Of a DNA stretch of 19,693 nt, positions 8,201-16,800 are shown in pieces. A program made the translations under genes and the position numbers. Below the pieces are notes generated by a model. The model saw only the letters and a list, made by a program, of their open reading frames with translations. It had not been told where the DNA came from and searched no databases. The DNA is from Cyclobacteriaceae bacterium (GTDB lineage: Bacteria; Bacteroidota; Bacteroidia; Cytophagales; Cyclobacteriaceae), in the NCBI GenBank assembly GCA_021648745.1, contig JAKISE010000059.1, forward strand, positions 1 to 19,693. Reading direction: 5' to 3'. The first letter of the stretch is position 1, and every line of letters starts with the position of its first letter.

Positions 8201-10040
8201 TGGTGCAGACTATGATTATGGATATTTTAATGTAAAACCCGAAGATGGCCGTCATCCAATTTCTTTACGAGCATGGCAACATTTGCGAGTAAACCAGCCA
8301 GAACTTATTAACATTATGGGCAAGCTGAACAGCTATGGTTCTGATGGGGAGAAAATTAAAAAGCTACGAAGCCTGGCTTCCATAATACCTCAGATTCAAT
8401 CCGTTTTTAGCGGGTTTTATAATTTTGCCTCTAACAAAGGGTGGGGGCGTACTATTATAGCAAATAAAACATGGATGCGTTTAAAAAGCCCCGATAGGAT
8501 AAAAGCAGGTGGAGGGCATAGAGTAAAACAAATAACCCTCAAAGATCAATGGGCGGATGGAGAGGAAGGAATTTATGGGCAATATTACCAATATACAAGA
8601 ATAGATGGTTTAGACACCATTAGCAGTGGCGTGGCCAATTATGAACCTGAAATTGGAGGGGATGAAAATGCCATACGCTATGCTAAAAAATACACAGAGG
8701 CCGTTCCGCTACGTTCGGATAATAACCTGTTTTTTGAATACCCCATAAACGAAAGCTATTATCCTGGAGCACAGGTTGGTTATGAGCAGGTGCAAGTAAT
8801 GAGTCTGGCATCAGCTTCCAAAGCAGGCAAAACACTAACATCTATTAATTTAACGGATGGAAATTCAATATTCCCAACAGAAGAAAATACCAGTTTTGGA
8901 GTAACTGGTGTGGTAAAACATCAATTTCATACCTCCAGAGAGTTTCCTGTAATAACAGATGAAACCAGTATTGAACGAAAAAAACACAGGCTGTTTATTC
9001 CCATATTTGGTATTGGGGTAATATCTGAAGATCGGCTAGCCGTAAGCCAAGGGTATAGCATTGCTACTAATGATATGCATGGAAAACCTAAAAAAGTAAC
9101 CTATTATGGGCAGAATAACGATGGATCGCTAAATGAAAATCCAATATCGTGGATAAAATATAATTACCAAACCAAAGAAACTGTTTATAATGGTACTCGG
9201 GTGGCAGAAGTGGGTAACCAAATGAAATTTAATCAAACTTCAAATACCTTACGTGTAGTTACTGCCGAAGACCTAGCAAATCAAAATACGAATTATAAAT
9301 TATTGGGGTACGAGCAAGAAGTGTTTTCTGATATGCGCCTTTATGCTGATAATATGACAGAAGGGGGAGTGAAAGCTAATTTAGATATATTTTTCTTTCT
9401 GTTTATTGTAATACCTATAGTAACTGCAATTCCTTCGGTTACAAATATAAGTACTGAGCTAAGAAGTGTTGTTACCAACCGGGTAGTGCATAAATCCGGC
9501 ATTTTACTTTCTACCGAAGCCTTTGATGGGCAATCTATAACCACCACTACCAATACCCTTTGGGATGCCGAAACTGGGCAGGTAACCCTAAAAACCATCA
9601 CCAATAATTTTGAACAACCCATTTACAGCCTGGATATTTTGGCCTACCACGAGTATGAGGGCATGGGGCCAGCCTACCGAAACCAAGGGCTTCTGTTTTC
9701 GCTGTCTTCACTATCTGCAGTAAGTGGTAAACCAAATACCTATAAAGCAGCTATAAATAGTGCAGTAGCTGATTTACTCTATAATGGGGATAAAATTATT
9801 TTACTAAATACAAATGGTGATGCTCAAGGGATAGCCATTTATTTAGGAGCAGAAAATGGAAATCATTATTTTTACATTAATACCTCTTTATCAGGTAGTT
9901 ACAGTGCCAAAGTGTGGCGTTCGGGCCGAAGAAATATAATAAGTGCCCGAGCTGGTACTATTACCGCGCTTGAAGACCCCACTAAAGCCGGAACCCCTGT
10001 TAACTATACCAAAACCTTAACCTTGCCTGTAAATGAATAG
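5274..10040 (+). CDS. Large SpvB/RHS-like exported protein (N-terminal half of Bacteroidota RHS-family polypeptide)
   Basis: The 1588-residue protein starts with a signal sequence (residues 13-35, ending VAFA) followed by the family hallmark LTSGPTQPEVMSFGQVGVTD, then YNAGVGMDQEASWVGLGWNL around residues 85-104 and RQVRGLPDEFKGD. Such N termini belong to very large Bacteroidota proteins related to SpvB/TcB and RHS toxins. Further family landmarks are the Gly-rich beta region at 135-260, GYMNEQFRAESNALMDFNRE near 324-343, YAVDRWGNYKP near 810, RMLVDYEADDYGYVQ near 862, SGVANYEPEIGGDENAIRY near 1119, and WDAETGQVTLKTITNNFE near 1431. A hydrophobic stretch (about 1371-1390) appears to be a family feature. 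After the RSGRRN motif near residue 1548 the protein ends in a short tail, whereas I expect the family to run on into the part now encoded from about 11670. Start and stop overlap both neighbours, so coupled translation is likely. Confidence 0.88.
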   Translation: MSTKKIHSSKTQKAAIILLVIMVWQSMVAPVAFALTSGPTQPEVMSFGQVGVTDMVDIFTGDFSYNIPLFELPGPSGGYPFNLVYNAGVGMDQEASWVGLGWNLNAGSISRQVRGLPDEFKGDLITNTRSIKPNRTFGVGAGLGIELMGLDFASGNVELSVFHNNYRGIGYNIDAGIGITKSVGSQMTAGIGANLSLNSQEGVTAGLSLDISSKFKNSAISSGTLGSNLTYNSITGFNGQAYAQTVINKQVGNSLLGISGPASYSLPLSRSVYTPTVGQPMKNFSLSAQIKFGGGAFGVFGNVYFLGYYNEQKLKDDGVPVTAPAYGYMNEQFRAESNALMDFNREKDGVIKPETPNLAIPSHTYDIFSLSGQDVGGSFRAVRNDAGIFGDPDIESVSAGGSVGLDLGPPGHYGVNLSVNYSTSVSSIWNNNFTNANQYQDLSENNAYEPWYYSTRGNSIVSSLADSRQAFRVKLTNDKTTTANLIQENGEIQTIPVSTNRVSRNQLISSATNKEILKNGAEVLNLFKINSLNRSNFSAHHIAGYQVVNTEGLRYTYALPAYNFKKEEVQFSVARPSTVQSRVNGGTGDGLPDYKVSNTNEFLSKTETPEHPYAYLLTSIVGQDYVDVTNNGVTEDDLGYWVKFSYSKKASQADPYKWRSPFYEVNYSSGFNTDTEDDRGSYVYGEKEVWYLEKAETKSHIAKFNISARSDARGAAKRLQDSNGLGKQSYKLDEVVLFTRSAGESVPIKRIKLEYTNELCKGIDNGPTGKLALKKLWFEYGSSSRGALNPYVFDYHETNLSENPDYDMYAVDRWGNYKPYTNPADNLDFPYVNQLPDNRAEVNQQAGAWCLKEIGLPSGGRMLVDYEADDYGYVQHLQAMQMMQMEDPYSPLSNLQAHYNLTDGNLKVRFKLETPISGSLSTVEQKTEVLKYLDTEKGQLYFKARINLRSSGEAAEEFVSGYADIDFTANMGLEKSGADYDYGYFNVKPEDGRHPISLRAWQHLRVNQPELINIMGKLNSYGSDGEKIKKLRSLASIIPQIQSVFSGFYNFASNKGWGRTIIANKTWMRLKSPDRIKAGGGHRVKQITLKDQWADGEEGIYGQYYQYTRIDGLDTISSGVANYEPEIGGDENAIRYAKKYTEAVPLRSDNNLFFEYPINESYYPGAQVGYEQVQVMSLASASKAGKTLTSINLTDGNSIFPTEENTSFGVTGVVKHQFHTSREFPVITDETSIERKKHRLFIPIFGIGVISEDRLAVSQGYSIATNDMHGKPKKVTYYGQNNDGSLNENPISWIKYNYQTKETVYNGTRVAEVGNQMKFNQTSNTLRVVTAEDLANQNTNYKLLGYEQEVFSDMRLYADNMTEGGVKANLDIFFFLFIVIPIVTAIPSVTNISTELRSVVTNRVVHKSGILLSTEAFDGQSITTTTNTLWDAETGQVTLKTITNNFEQPIYSLDILAYHEYEGMGPAYRNQGLLFSLSSLSAVSGKPNTYKAAINSAVADLLYNGDKIILLNTNGDAQGIAIYLGAENGNHYFYINTSLSGSYSAKVWRSGRRNIISARAGTITALEDPTKAGTPVNYTKTLTLPVNE

Positions 10041-11568
10041 CTTCCAAACCCTAAAACATAGTAAGTTTATTATAAGTGCATTTCTGTTACTGGTAGTAAC
10101 CTATAGTAACGCACAAACCATATCAGGAGAATCTAACCCTTGCGTAGGTGATACTGAAACATATTCTACAGTAAGCGAGGGTTCTTATTCTTGGAATATC
10201 CCAAGTGGAGGGCAATTGGTTGGAGGAAGTTTAACAAGTTCCTTTGTAAGAATTAAATGGACAACTGTTGGGTCCAGAGGGCTGTCTTGTAGAGTTCAGA
10301 TATATGTAGATGACCCAGATTGTATTGGAGAAGAGCCAATAATTCAATCACAATCAATTGATGAGCCACAAAGTCAACAGTTACGCCTTCCTAGTTTGGG
10401 ATGTTTGGAGAATAAAATTTTGTTAAAACTGGTTAGAGTGCGAGAAAAACCAATTTTGGAAAAACCTAACCTTTGTAATGTTGCAGTTAGAGTAGCTGAA
10501 AGTTCAAGTTCAAGTTGTGCAAGTACCATTTATGTCTGCAACTCTGTAGCATCGGGATATTCTGAAACCTTCCGTGTTCTTGATCCTGGGGATGAAACTA
10601 TTATTATTCAATGGGAGTCATCTATTTTAGGAGAATTTTTTGGTTATAGTAATATTGTCGGAGCAAATTCACCTTTGTACCAACATTCAGATTTTTCAGT
10701 AAACATTTGGATTAGAGTTAGATTTACTAAAGGGTGTAGCACAATTACCTCTGATGCGATTCTCATAAATGTCGAGACTTCAACTACTACACCTACATTG
10801 GGAAGCCTTGGTGTTGACAGACAAGTTTGTGTGGGAGGAGCATATCCGCTTCAAACCCCTCTAAGTGCTACTATTAGTTCTGAACACCCAAACATAAAGG
10901 CTGAATGGTTTAAATCTATAGATAATGGGCTAACCTGGAATAGTGAGTACATTAGGTATTATTGGGACTTTGTTAGTACAATAGAGAGAAATCCTAATTT
11001 ATCTGGTGAAACAGGAGAAGTATTGTTTAAATTAGAAGTTAACATTTGCGGAAGAATAGAAACCTCTGATATTGTAAAAATTTATATTCTAAATGCTGGA
11101 AGAATAGAAACAGGTGGCAATATTATTTGCTCTTCAAATTCGGAGGTAATAAATAGTACCCAAGATGGGTCTGGATGTAAAACAGGAGTATCTTATCAAT
11201 GGGAAATTTCATCCACAAGTGCTACCTCTGGTTATTCTTCAATTTCTGGGGCAACCTTAAAAAACTATAACCTTCCACCCCTGTTATCGCCTGGTAACTA
11301 CTGGTATCGAAGAAAAGTGGTTTGTACAGGATGTACTGTTCTTATTTATTCAAATGCCTATTCTTTAACGGTAACTGCCCCTGAACTCAATTTACAAATA
11401 AATTATTTTGGTTCCACTTGTGCTACTGTTTTTACTGCTTCTTTTAACAATTTGTTTATTCCATTACAAGCTATAACTGGGATTTTGGCGATGGAAATAC
11501 ATCTACCGAAGCAAACCCAGTACACTCGTATGCATCACCCGGTATATACACTGCCAACCTGCAAATAA
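10033..11568 (+). CDS. Secreted Ig/PKD-like multidomain protein, N-terminal part (frameshifted)
   Basis: The start overlaps the previous stop by 8 bases. Residues 1-28 are a signal peptide (FIISAFLLLVVTYSNAQ). Three Ig/PKD-like beta-sandwich segments follow: residues 29-95 (NPCVGDTETYS, YSWNIPSGG), about 255-352 (QVCVGGAYPLQTPLS to KIYIL) and about 355-452 (VSYQWEISSTSATSGYSSIS to YSLTV). Paired cysteines are common. The next domain begins at STCATVFTASFNNLF, but the frame then turns into an unrelated tail (IPLQAITGILAMEIH onward). In the +2 frame the same DNA reads SITSYNWDFGDGNTSTE and VHSYASPGIYTANL, a textbook PKD domain. The real protein therefore should continue into 11688-12992, giving about 985 residues. 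The domains are typical of exported adhesion or structural modules; their ligand is unknown. Confidence 0.75.
   Translation: MNSFQTLKHSKFIISAFLLLVVTYSNAQTISGESNPCVGDTETYSTVSEGSYSWNIPSGGQLVGGSLTSSFVRIKWTTVGSRGLSCRVQIYVDDPDCIGEEPIIQSQSIDEPQSQQLRLPSLGCLENKILLKLVRVREKPILEKPNLCNVAVRVAESSSSSCASTIYVCNSVASGYSETFRVLDPGDETIIIQWESSILGEFFGYSNIVGANSPLYQHSDFSVNIWIRVRFTKGCSTITSDAILINVETSTTTPTLGSLGVDRQVCVGGAYPLQTPLSATISSEHPNIKAEWFKSIDNGLTWNSEYIRYYWDFVSTIERNPNLSGETGEVLFKLEVNICGRIETSDIVKIYILNAGRIETGGNIICSSNSEVINSTQDGSGCKTGVSYQWEISSTSATSGYSSISGATLKNYNLPPLLSPGNYWYRRKVVCTGCTVLIYSNAYSLTVTAPELNLQINYFGSTCATVFTASFNNLFIPLQAITGILAMEIHLPKQTQYTRMHHPVYTLPTCK
11448..11466 (+). other. Probable single-base frameshift inside a PKD domain
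   Basis: The downstream frame has a stop at 11445-11447 and is open from 11448, already giving PKD sequence by about 11460. The upstream frame loses domain character at about the same place. One missing base in the TTTGTTTATT stretch would give FNNLFYSITSYNWDFGDG, joining both halves of the PKD domain. No homopolymer longer than three is present in the window where the shift must lie. Confidence 0.7.
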
Positions 11569-11687
11569 ATTTTACTGGAGGGGGATGTGAAGGTAGTGCA
11601 ACGGCTCAGGTTACAGTACAAATTGTACCCGATTCGGAGTCGTATGAAGATATAATTCTCAATGTTCCTACCACGCAAATTAACAAG

Positions 11688-12992
11688 GTGCTTTCTGCTT
11701 CTGCCTCCTCGTTTGCCGATGCATGGCCACTTACCTACCAGGATGAGGCACTAACTGCAAAAAATGGATTTGAGAACGGAGAACAAGGAGTTTGGCGGCA
11801 ATCTGCGGGGTTTGTATATAATACACCTCGATTGGCTTCAACCTCACCCAACTTGGCAACTGATGGCAGCTTTACATTAGATCGTTTTAATTGGGGGCTT
11901 GCTGATTTAGATGCGATACCCGGATGGCAGCGTGTATCAACCACTACAAAGTATAATAGTACAGGGTTTGAAACAGAAAGCAAAGACGTACTAGGAAACT
12001 ATAGCGGTGCCTTGTATGGATATTACGGGCAGTTGCCGGTGGCAGTTGCCGGCAATACAAACCAAACCGAAATGGCATTTACAGGTTTTGAGCAAGATAC
12101 GCATGGCAATTGGAATTTAGATGCGGGAGAAAAACGAATTTCTAAATCTTATAAAGCATTGGGTAACCTCAACATGGCCATTATTAAAGGAGATTTACAA
12201 ACTATTGAAGGCTATGACTCAGTAACTGTGTTTTATGCTAACTTGGTAAGCCCTAAAAAAGAGCTTATAAATGGAAGAAAAAGAGTAAAGATTTTATGTG
12301 TTTCAGAAGGGAATCCCGAATTAGGTTATGTTACACTTACTTTTTCTGAAAGCATAAAACCACATTATTGGTTTGGCGTAGTGGTTTATACCAAGGTAAT
12401 TCAAGGCAACACTAATGCTGTAATTCAATCTGCTAACGTACATACGGGTTTAAATTCATTGCAAATTTCAGGTAATGCTACTACGCAACAAAAAACTATT
12501 AGAGCAGCACCTGGTAAAAAATATGTACTGGAAGGATGGACATCCATTGGCAATGTATTATTAACCGAGCCTACACTTGCTGAAAACCTAGGTGTAATGG
12601 TAACTTATAAAAATAAATTAGGAAACCCTGTAGGTTCTGCCGTGTTTATAGAACCCACTGGAACCATAATAGAAGGTTGGCAACGGTTTTATAAACTTAT
12701 TATAATTCCTGAAAATGCCACAAGCTTTGATTTAACATTTAGTTCGGGCTCAGCAGCAACCGCTTATTTCGATGATTTACGTTTTTACCCGGCAGATGCC
12801 GTAATGCAAAGCTATGTGTATGAACCGGATACCTATCGGTTAAGCGCTCAGTTAGATGACAATAATTATGCTACTTTCTATTATTACGATAAAGAAGGCA
12901 AGCTGTTTTTAATTAAAAAAGAAACAGTAGAAGGCATTAAAACTTTAAAGGAATCTGTGAACTACACGGTAAAAAGAATAAGTAATGAGTAA
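11688..12992 (+). CDS. C-terminal half of Bacteroidota RHS-family polypeptide with jelly-roll and YD-like tail
   Basis: The frame is open from 11448; GTG 11688 is only the first formal start and is probably not used, because the frame carries PKD sequence upstream and belongs to the 10033 gene. The opening MLSASASSFADAWPLTYQ corresponds to the segment that I recall following the RSGRRN region in single-chain members of the family. Then come the FENGEQGVWR, TKYNSTGFETESKDVLGNYS and ALYGYYGQLPVAVA segments, also family-like. Residues about 250-370 look like a galactose-binding/CBM-like jelly roll (HTGLNSLQISGNATTQQ, KKYVLEGWTSIGN, AYFDDLRFYP). Residues 385-425 are an RHS/YD-type repeat (LDDNNYATFYYYDKEGKL). 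The stop at 12990-12992 is followed by a repeat-filled junction instead of a tightly coupled gene. Confidence 0.78.
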   Translation: MLSASASSFADAWPLTYQDEALTAKNGFENGEQGVWRQSAGFVYNTPRLASTSPNLATDGSFTLDRFNWGLADLDAIPGWQRVSTTTKYNSTGFETESKDVLGNYSGALYGYYGQLPVAVAGNTNQTEMAFTGFEQDTHGNWNLDAGEKRISKSYKALGNLNMAIIKGDLQTIEGYDSVTVFYANLVSPKKELINGRKRVKILCVSEGNPELGYVTLTFSESIKPHYWFGVVVYTKVIQGNTNAVIQSANVHTGLNSLQISGNATTQQKTIRAAPGKKYVLEGWTSIGNVLLTEPTLAENLGVMVTYKNKLGNPVGSAVFIEPTGTIIEGWQRFYKLIIIPENATSFDLTFSSGSAATAYFDDLRFYPADAVMQSYVYEPDTYRLSAQLDDNNYATFYYYDKEGKLFLIKKETVEGIKTLKESVNYTVKRISNE

Positions 12993-13062
12993 TTATTTAT
13001 CACCATATTTTTTAGCCACTAAAACTCAAAGACACAAGGGTTATGCCAAGAAAAATAAGCTA

Positions 13063-13088
13063 CGTCATTCCTGCGCAGGCAGGAATCT
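13063..13088. repeat. Short palindromic dispersed repeat (CATTCCTGCGCAGGCAGGAAT type)
   Basis: An 8-bp perfect stem, 13067-13074 with 13079-13086, encloses a GCAG loop. This is the sequence type whose translation, RHSCAGRNL, appears in many mispredicted short proteins of diverse bacteria. It probably arrived as a small non-coding element. Confidence 0.65.
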
Positions 13089-13154
13089 GTTCATACATTC
13101 TACACCCTCTTTTGTCCTTGGTACGTGTCTTCACGCAGCAATAAAAAAAGCTAC

Positions 13155-13209
13155 ACCCCCTCAGAGTCACTCTATACCCCCTCAGAGTCACTCGCAGAGG
13201 ACTCTGAGG
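13155..13209. repeat. 21-bp tandem repeat followed by a 10-bp perfect palindrome
   Basis: The 18-base string at 13155-13172 is repeated exactly at 13176-13193, a period of 21 bases. The second copy overlaps a palindrome: CCTCAGAGTC (13180-13189) pairs perfectly with GACTCTGAGG (13200-13209) across a 10-base loop. The hairpin ends 6 bases before the likely ATG of the next gene at 13216, so it could limit translation or act as a processing site. No T-run follows, so it is not a standard terminator. Confidence 0.7.
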
Positions 13210-13215
13210 ACTCTA

Positions 13216-13881
13216 ATGATATTTACCTTTGCCCTCTTGGTACATATCGGCCATAGCCAGGATTTAATAGCCACAATGAAAAGTCTAAACACCAACATGC
13301 AAGAGGCCACCAACCTACACATCAAAGCAAGTATTAAGGTGTTTAATACGGAAACCAATGAAGTGCTTTTAACCAATGAGGCTGAAATTATGCGTAAACC
13401 GGGTGCTTTTTATAAAAATCTGGGAAATTTGGAGGTGCTTTCAACACCTAATTATTATGTTACTGCCAATCATCAGGCAAAGATTATCACTTATTTGCCA
13501 CAAGGAGTACCAGAGCAGCAGCAGTTAGATATGGAGGAGTTGCTCCCTTCGGCAGATAGCCTTTTAAACCTATACCTTAGTTATGAATATTTAGGAGTAA
13601 AATCAACGATAAAAACCTATAAAATTATACCAAAAGTAGCATGGCTAAAGGCGATGGTTATTCAAATGGATGCCAACGATAACCTAGTAAAAATCCATTA
13701 CGATTATGACGAATCGGTGTATGGAATGCCTTATGGAGTGGATGTAACCTATACCATATTCGATTTGAATGCCCAATTTAATGCTTCCGATTTTTCCAAA
13801 ACCAAATTTATAACTCAACATGATTATCAACTAACGCCTTCAAAAGCGTATGCAGATTTTCGAATTGTAGATGAAAACTAA
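13216..13881 (+). CDS. Small secreted protein, possibly LolA-like fold
   Basis: ATG 13216 gives 221 residues and a signal peptide immediately (MIFTFALLVHIGHSQ, cut about residue 15). The longer in-frame start at 12985 is rejected because its extra 77 residues are translated repeats. The mature protein alternates beta-type segments: IKASIKVFNTETNEVLLTNE, AEIMRKPGAFYKNLGN, YYVTANHQAKIITYLPQG, a short helix (MEELLPSADSLLNLYL), MVIQMDANDNLVKIHYDYDE, and GVDVTYTIFDLNAQF. This layout, a lipid-chaperone-like half-barrel with a late isoleucine/phenylalanine-rich strand, recalls LolA/LolB-like proteins of Bacteroidota, but no diagnostic motif was found. It lies between two RHS-family genes, 12 bases upstream of the giant protein, so a periplasmic helper role in their assembly is plausible. 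The gene is well supported; the fold call is tentative. Confidence 0.82.
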   Translation: MIFTFALLVHIGHSQDLIATMKSLNTNMQEATNLHIKASIKVFNTETNEVLLTNEAEIMRKPGAFYKNLGNLEVLSTPNYYVTANHQAKIITYLPQGVPEQQQLDMEELLPSADSLLNLYLSYEYLGVKSTIKTYKIIPKVAWLKAMVIQMDANDNLVKIHYDYDESVYGMPYGVDVTYTIFDLNAQFNASDFSKTKFITQHDYQLTPSKAYADFRIVDEN

Positions 13882-13893
13882 GTAGCCCAACCT

Positions 13894-16800
13894 ATGAATC
13901 TATTTAAAAATAAATACCTTGTACCCCTCTTTTTGTTGGTGTATGCAATGCCGATGCAATTATGGGCTAGTATCGGTTATAACCCTAATCTAATTGATGA
14001 GGTAAACACCGTAGCAGACCATACCGAATTTTTAGCCCTCAAAGCCCTTTACGAAAGCACTAATGGCGCCAACTGGACCAACAACACAGGCTGGCCAACG
14101 GCAGGCAATTGGCCTGCAACTGCCACCGCTACAGAAATGGGTACTTGGTTTGGTGTTATCGTAACTAATGGAGATGTGACTCAAGTAATATTGCCTAACA
14201 ATAATCTAAACGGAATCCTTTCTGGATCTTTAGGAAATTTATCAGAACTAAGTCAACTAAAGTTAAATTCAAATCAGATAGGGGGAAGTATTCCAGTTTC
14301 AATAGGAAGCCTACAAAAACTAGTTATACTGTTATTATACAATAATTTATTAACTGGAAATATTCCTGTAGAAATTGGAAACCTTGCTAATTTGGTGTCT
14401 TTACAGCTTCAAGATAATGTATTCACAGGAACCATTCCGGCTTCATTGGGTAATTGCACAAAACTGAAGTTCTTTTATATTCGTAACGCCAACATGTCAG
14501 GATCAATTCCATCCAGTTTTGAAAATCTAACAAAATTACAAGTGCTATTTATTTCCAATTGTGGTATTGATGGAGAACTTCCTGCTTACTTAGGTAATTT
14601 TCCAAACTTAAATAATATCTACCTTTTTGGAAATAAATTTACCGGAAGTATTCCAGAAAACTGGCAAAATTTAAACAACCTGCAACAATTAATTTTGCAT
14701 AATAACCAACTTTCAGGAGAATTTCCTTTATGGCTAAAAAACAAGAGTACAATAACTGCACTTTATCTTGGCAATAATACCTTTACAGGAAGTTTAACAG
14801 ATTTTATTGGGGATTGGCCAAACCTTTCAGCGCTACATTTGACAGGGCTTGGTTTGGCAGGGCCAATACCCGAATCCATTGGTAACTTAACCAGTTTACA
14901 AATCTTGTATTTGAACAGCAATAATTTTACTTCCTCTCCAGACTTTACAGCACACCCTAATGTTTCAAATTTGAGGGTATATGTTCAAAACAATAACCTC
15001 CCATTTAGCAACATCGAGCAAAATTTTTCAAGTGCTGATACTCACCCCTTCTCTGTTTTTAATTTTAACCCTCAAAGCGAGTATGGGCTGCCCAGCCAAC
15101 TTACCATAAGCCCCGGTACTCCGGCCACGTTTAGTGCCAATATGCCTGGCCAATACAATACCTACCAATGGCAAAAAAATACAGCCGGTACTTGGATAAA
15201 TATAGTAGGGGCAACCAATGCAGAATTTATAATTAACGATCCGCAACCAGCTGATGAAACACAGTACCGTAGTGTAGTTTCGAATACATGGGTTACAGGT
15301 ATGAGCATTACTACAGCACCTATTACGCTCGGTGTACAGGCCTCAAATATGGTACTTACCGAATCCAGCAGTGCGGATTCGCAAGGGCTCGTAACCACCA
15401 CATTTAACTGGACACCCGAACCTGGAGCAACAACCTACATATTAGCTCTTAAAGATTTAGCAACAGATCAATGGCAATCCTTTGAAAATATTGCAACAAC
15501 AACTTTTGAACGAAACGATTTAATACCTAACAGCAAATACCAGTGGTACATCGATGCCATTCAAGGCACAGTTACCACACGCTCCTCCTTAAAAAACTTT
15601 ACCACCCCACAATTTGGGGTAACCGCACCATGGCTGGCTGGCGAAGGGTTTATGTTTGGCAGAGAGGCAAACCCCTTAAACACAAGCTATGTGCTGGATA
15701 CGCTTAATGAGGGCAACCAATACTCCGTATTTGCTTCTCCACCTTGTATTGAAGGCCAGTATTACATTGCCTATCAAATGGAATACGATTTAGGTGATTT
15801 ATCTACTGAAAATGTATGGGAGTCTAGTGCGCAAATAAGTTTATGGGAGGATACCACTAAGCTGTGGTCTAATAAGGTGTACGCAGATATGGAAACCCAA
15901 ACCTTTCTATCTACCATATTTCACGATTCCACCCTTACCTGTGATGCAAAATATACCTTTACCATTGATAGTATTTGGAATACAGGCAGTGTGCCACTTA
16001 GCAATATCGTTATTCGTCAGCAACTATACAGGGCAGATACATTGCTCTTTACAAATAATGCTGTAACCACATTTGAGTATATAAAACTACAAGCCAATAC
16101 ATTCAGAGCCACCTGGTCGTTTCCGCAAGATGAAATAGAAGAATATGACCTGGAGTGGGTGTACATTGATGAGGAAGAAGGGTTTACAGGAAATACTCCT
16201 GCAGCTGCATTTGGATTTAAAGAAGGAGTTAGGGTAACTAAGTCAGCACCTTTCCACGAATTTCAATCCTATTACCCCAATGGCAACCTTTGGTTTAGGG
16301 TAAGAGCTATTGGTAATAATGTGGAGTTTCCTAGCCATAGAATTTTAGGTACTTGGCAATATGGTGCCGGCACACCACTTACCATTACAAACCACCAGGC
16401 CAATATAAACTGGCAAACCCAAACCAGTTTTGCCGAAGAAGGCAAAAGTAAAACCGTAATGGCCTATGCCGATGGCAGTGGCAGGGTGCGCCAGCAGGTT
16501 ACCGGCTTAACTACCGATAAACATGCGGTGGTAGCCGAAACCCTATACGATTACGAAGGCCGGCCGGTAGTGCAAACACTCCCAGTTCCTGTAGCGGATG
16601 ATGTATTAGGCTATCGCTCCAATTTTAATAACTTTGAAAGCACCGACCCATTGATAACTGCCAACACATCGGCCATCCGAAATAAATTTTTTTACGATAA
16701 TACAGCCCTCGAAAATGGTACACTAACAACCACTGCTGGGGCAGGCAGGTATTATTCGCCTGCCAATAATGTACCAGGCATACACGCCAATTACATTCCG

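Larger units (their letters stand above)
12993..13215. repeat. Junction built of several dispersed and tandem repeats
   Basis: Three kinds of repeat lie here. First, TTAGCCAC at 13012-13019 begins a segment like the left end of the 707-826 repeat, and 13115-13140 (CTTGGTACGTGTCTTCACGC) resembles the reverse complement of its left arm. Second, 13063-13088 is a widespread palindromic repeat, ATTCCTGC (13067-13074) pairing with GCAGGAAT (13079-13086) around GCAG. Third, a 21-bp tandem repeat and an adjoining palindrome occupy 13155-13209. The plus frame stays open through all of this from 12985, and its translation contains RHSCAGRNL, the usual false product of the second repeat. No gene is supported. 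Confidence 0.75.

Noticed and set aside
9341..9622. Minus-strand open frame of 93 codons
   Set aside because: Antisense shadow of conserved RHS-family sequence on the plus strand.
11688..12992. Independent gene starting at GTG 11688
   Set aside because: The frame is open upstream to 11448 and encodes PKD-domain sequence that completes the 10033 protein, so 11688 is just an internal GTG.
13155..13209. Possible CRISPR array
   Set aside because: Only two copies of a 21-bp period with no spacer of normal length; no cas genes in the window.
12985..13215. In-frame 77-residue N-terminal extension of the 13216 gene
   Set aside because: It is made of translated repeat sequence (including RHSCAGRNL), and a proper signal peptide starts exactly at ATG 13216.
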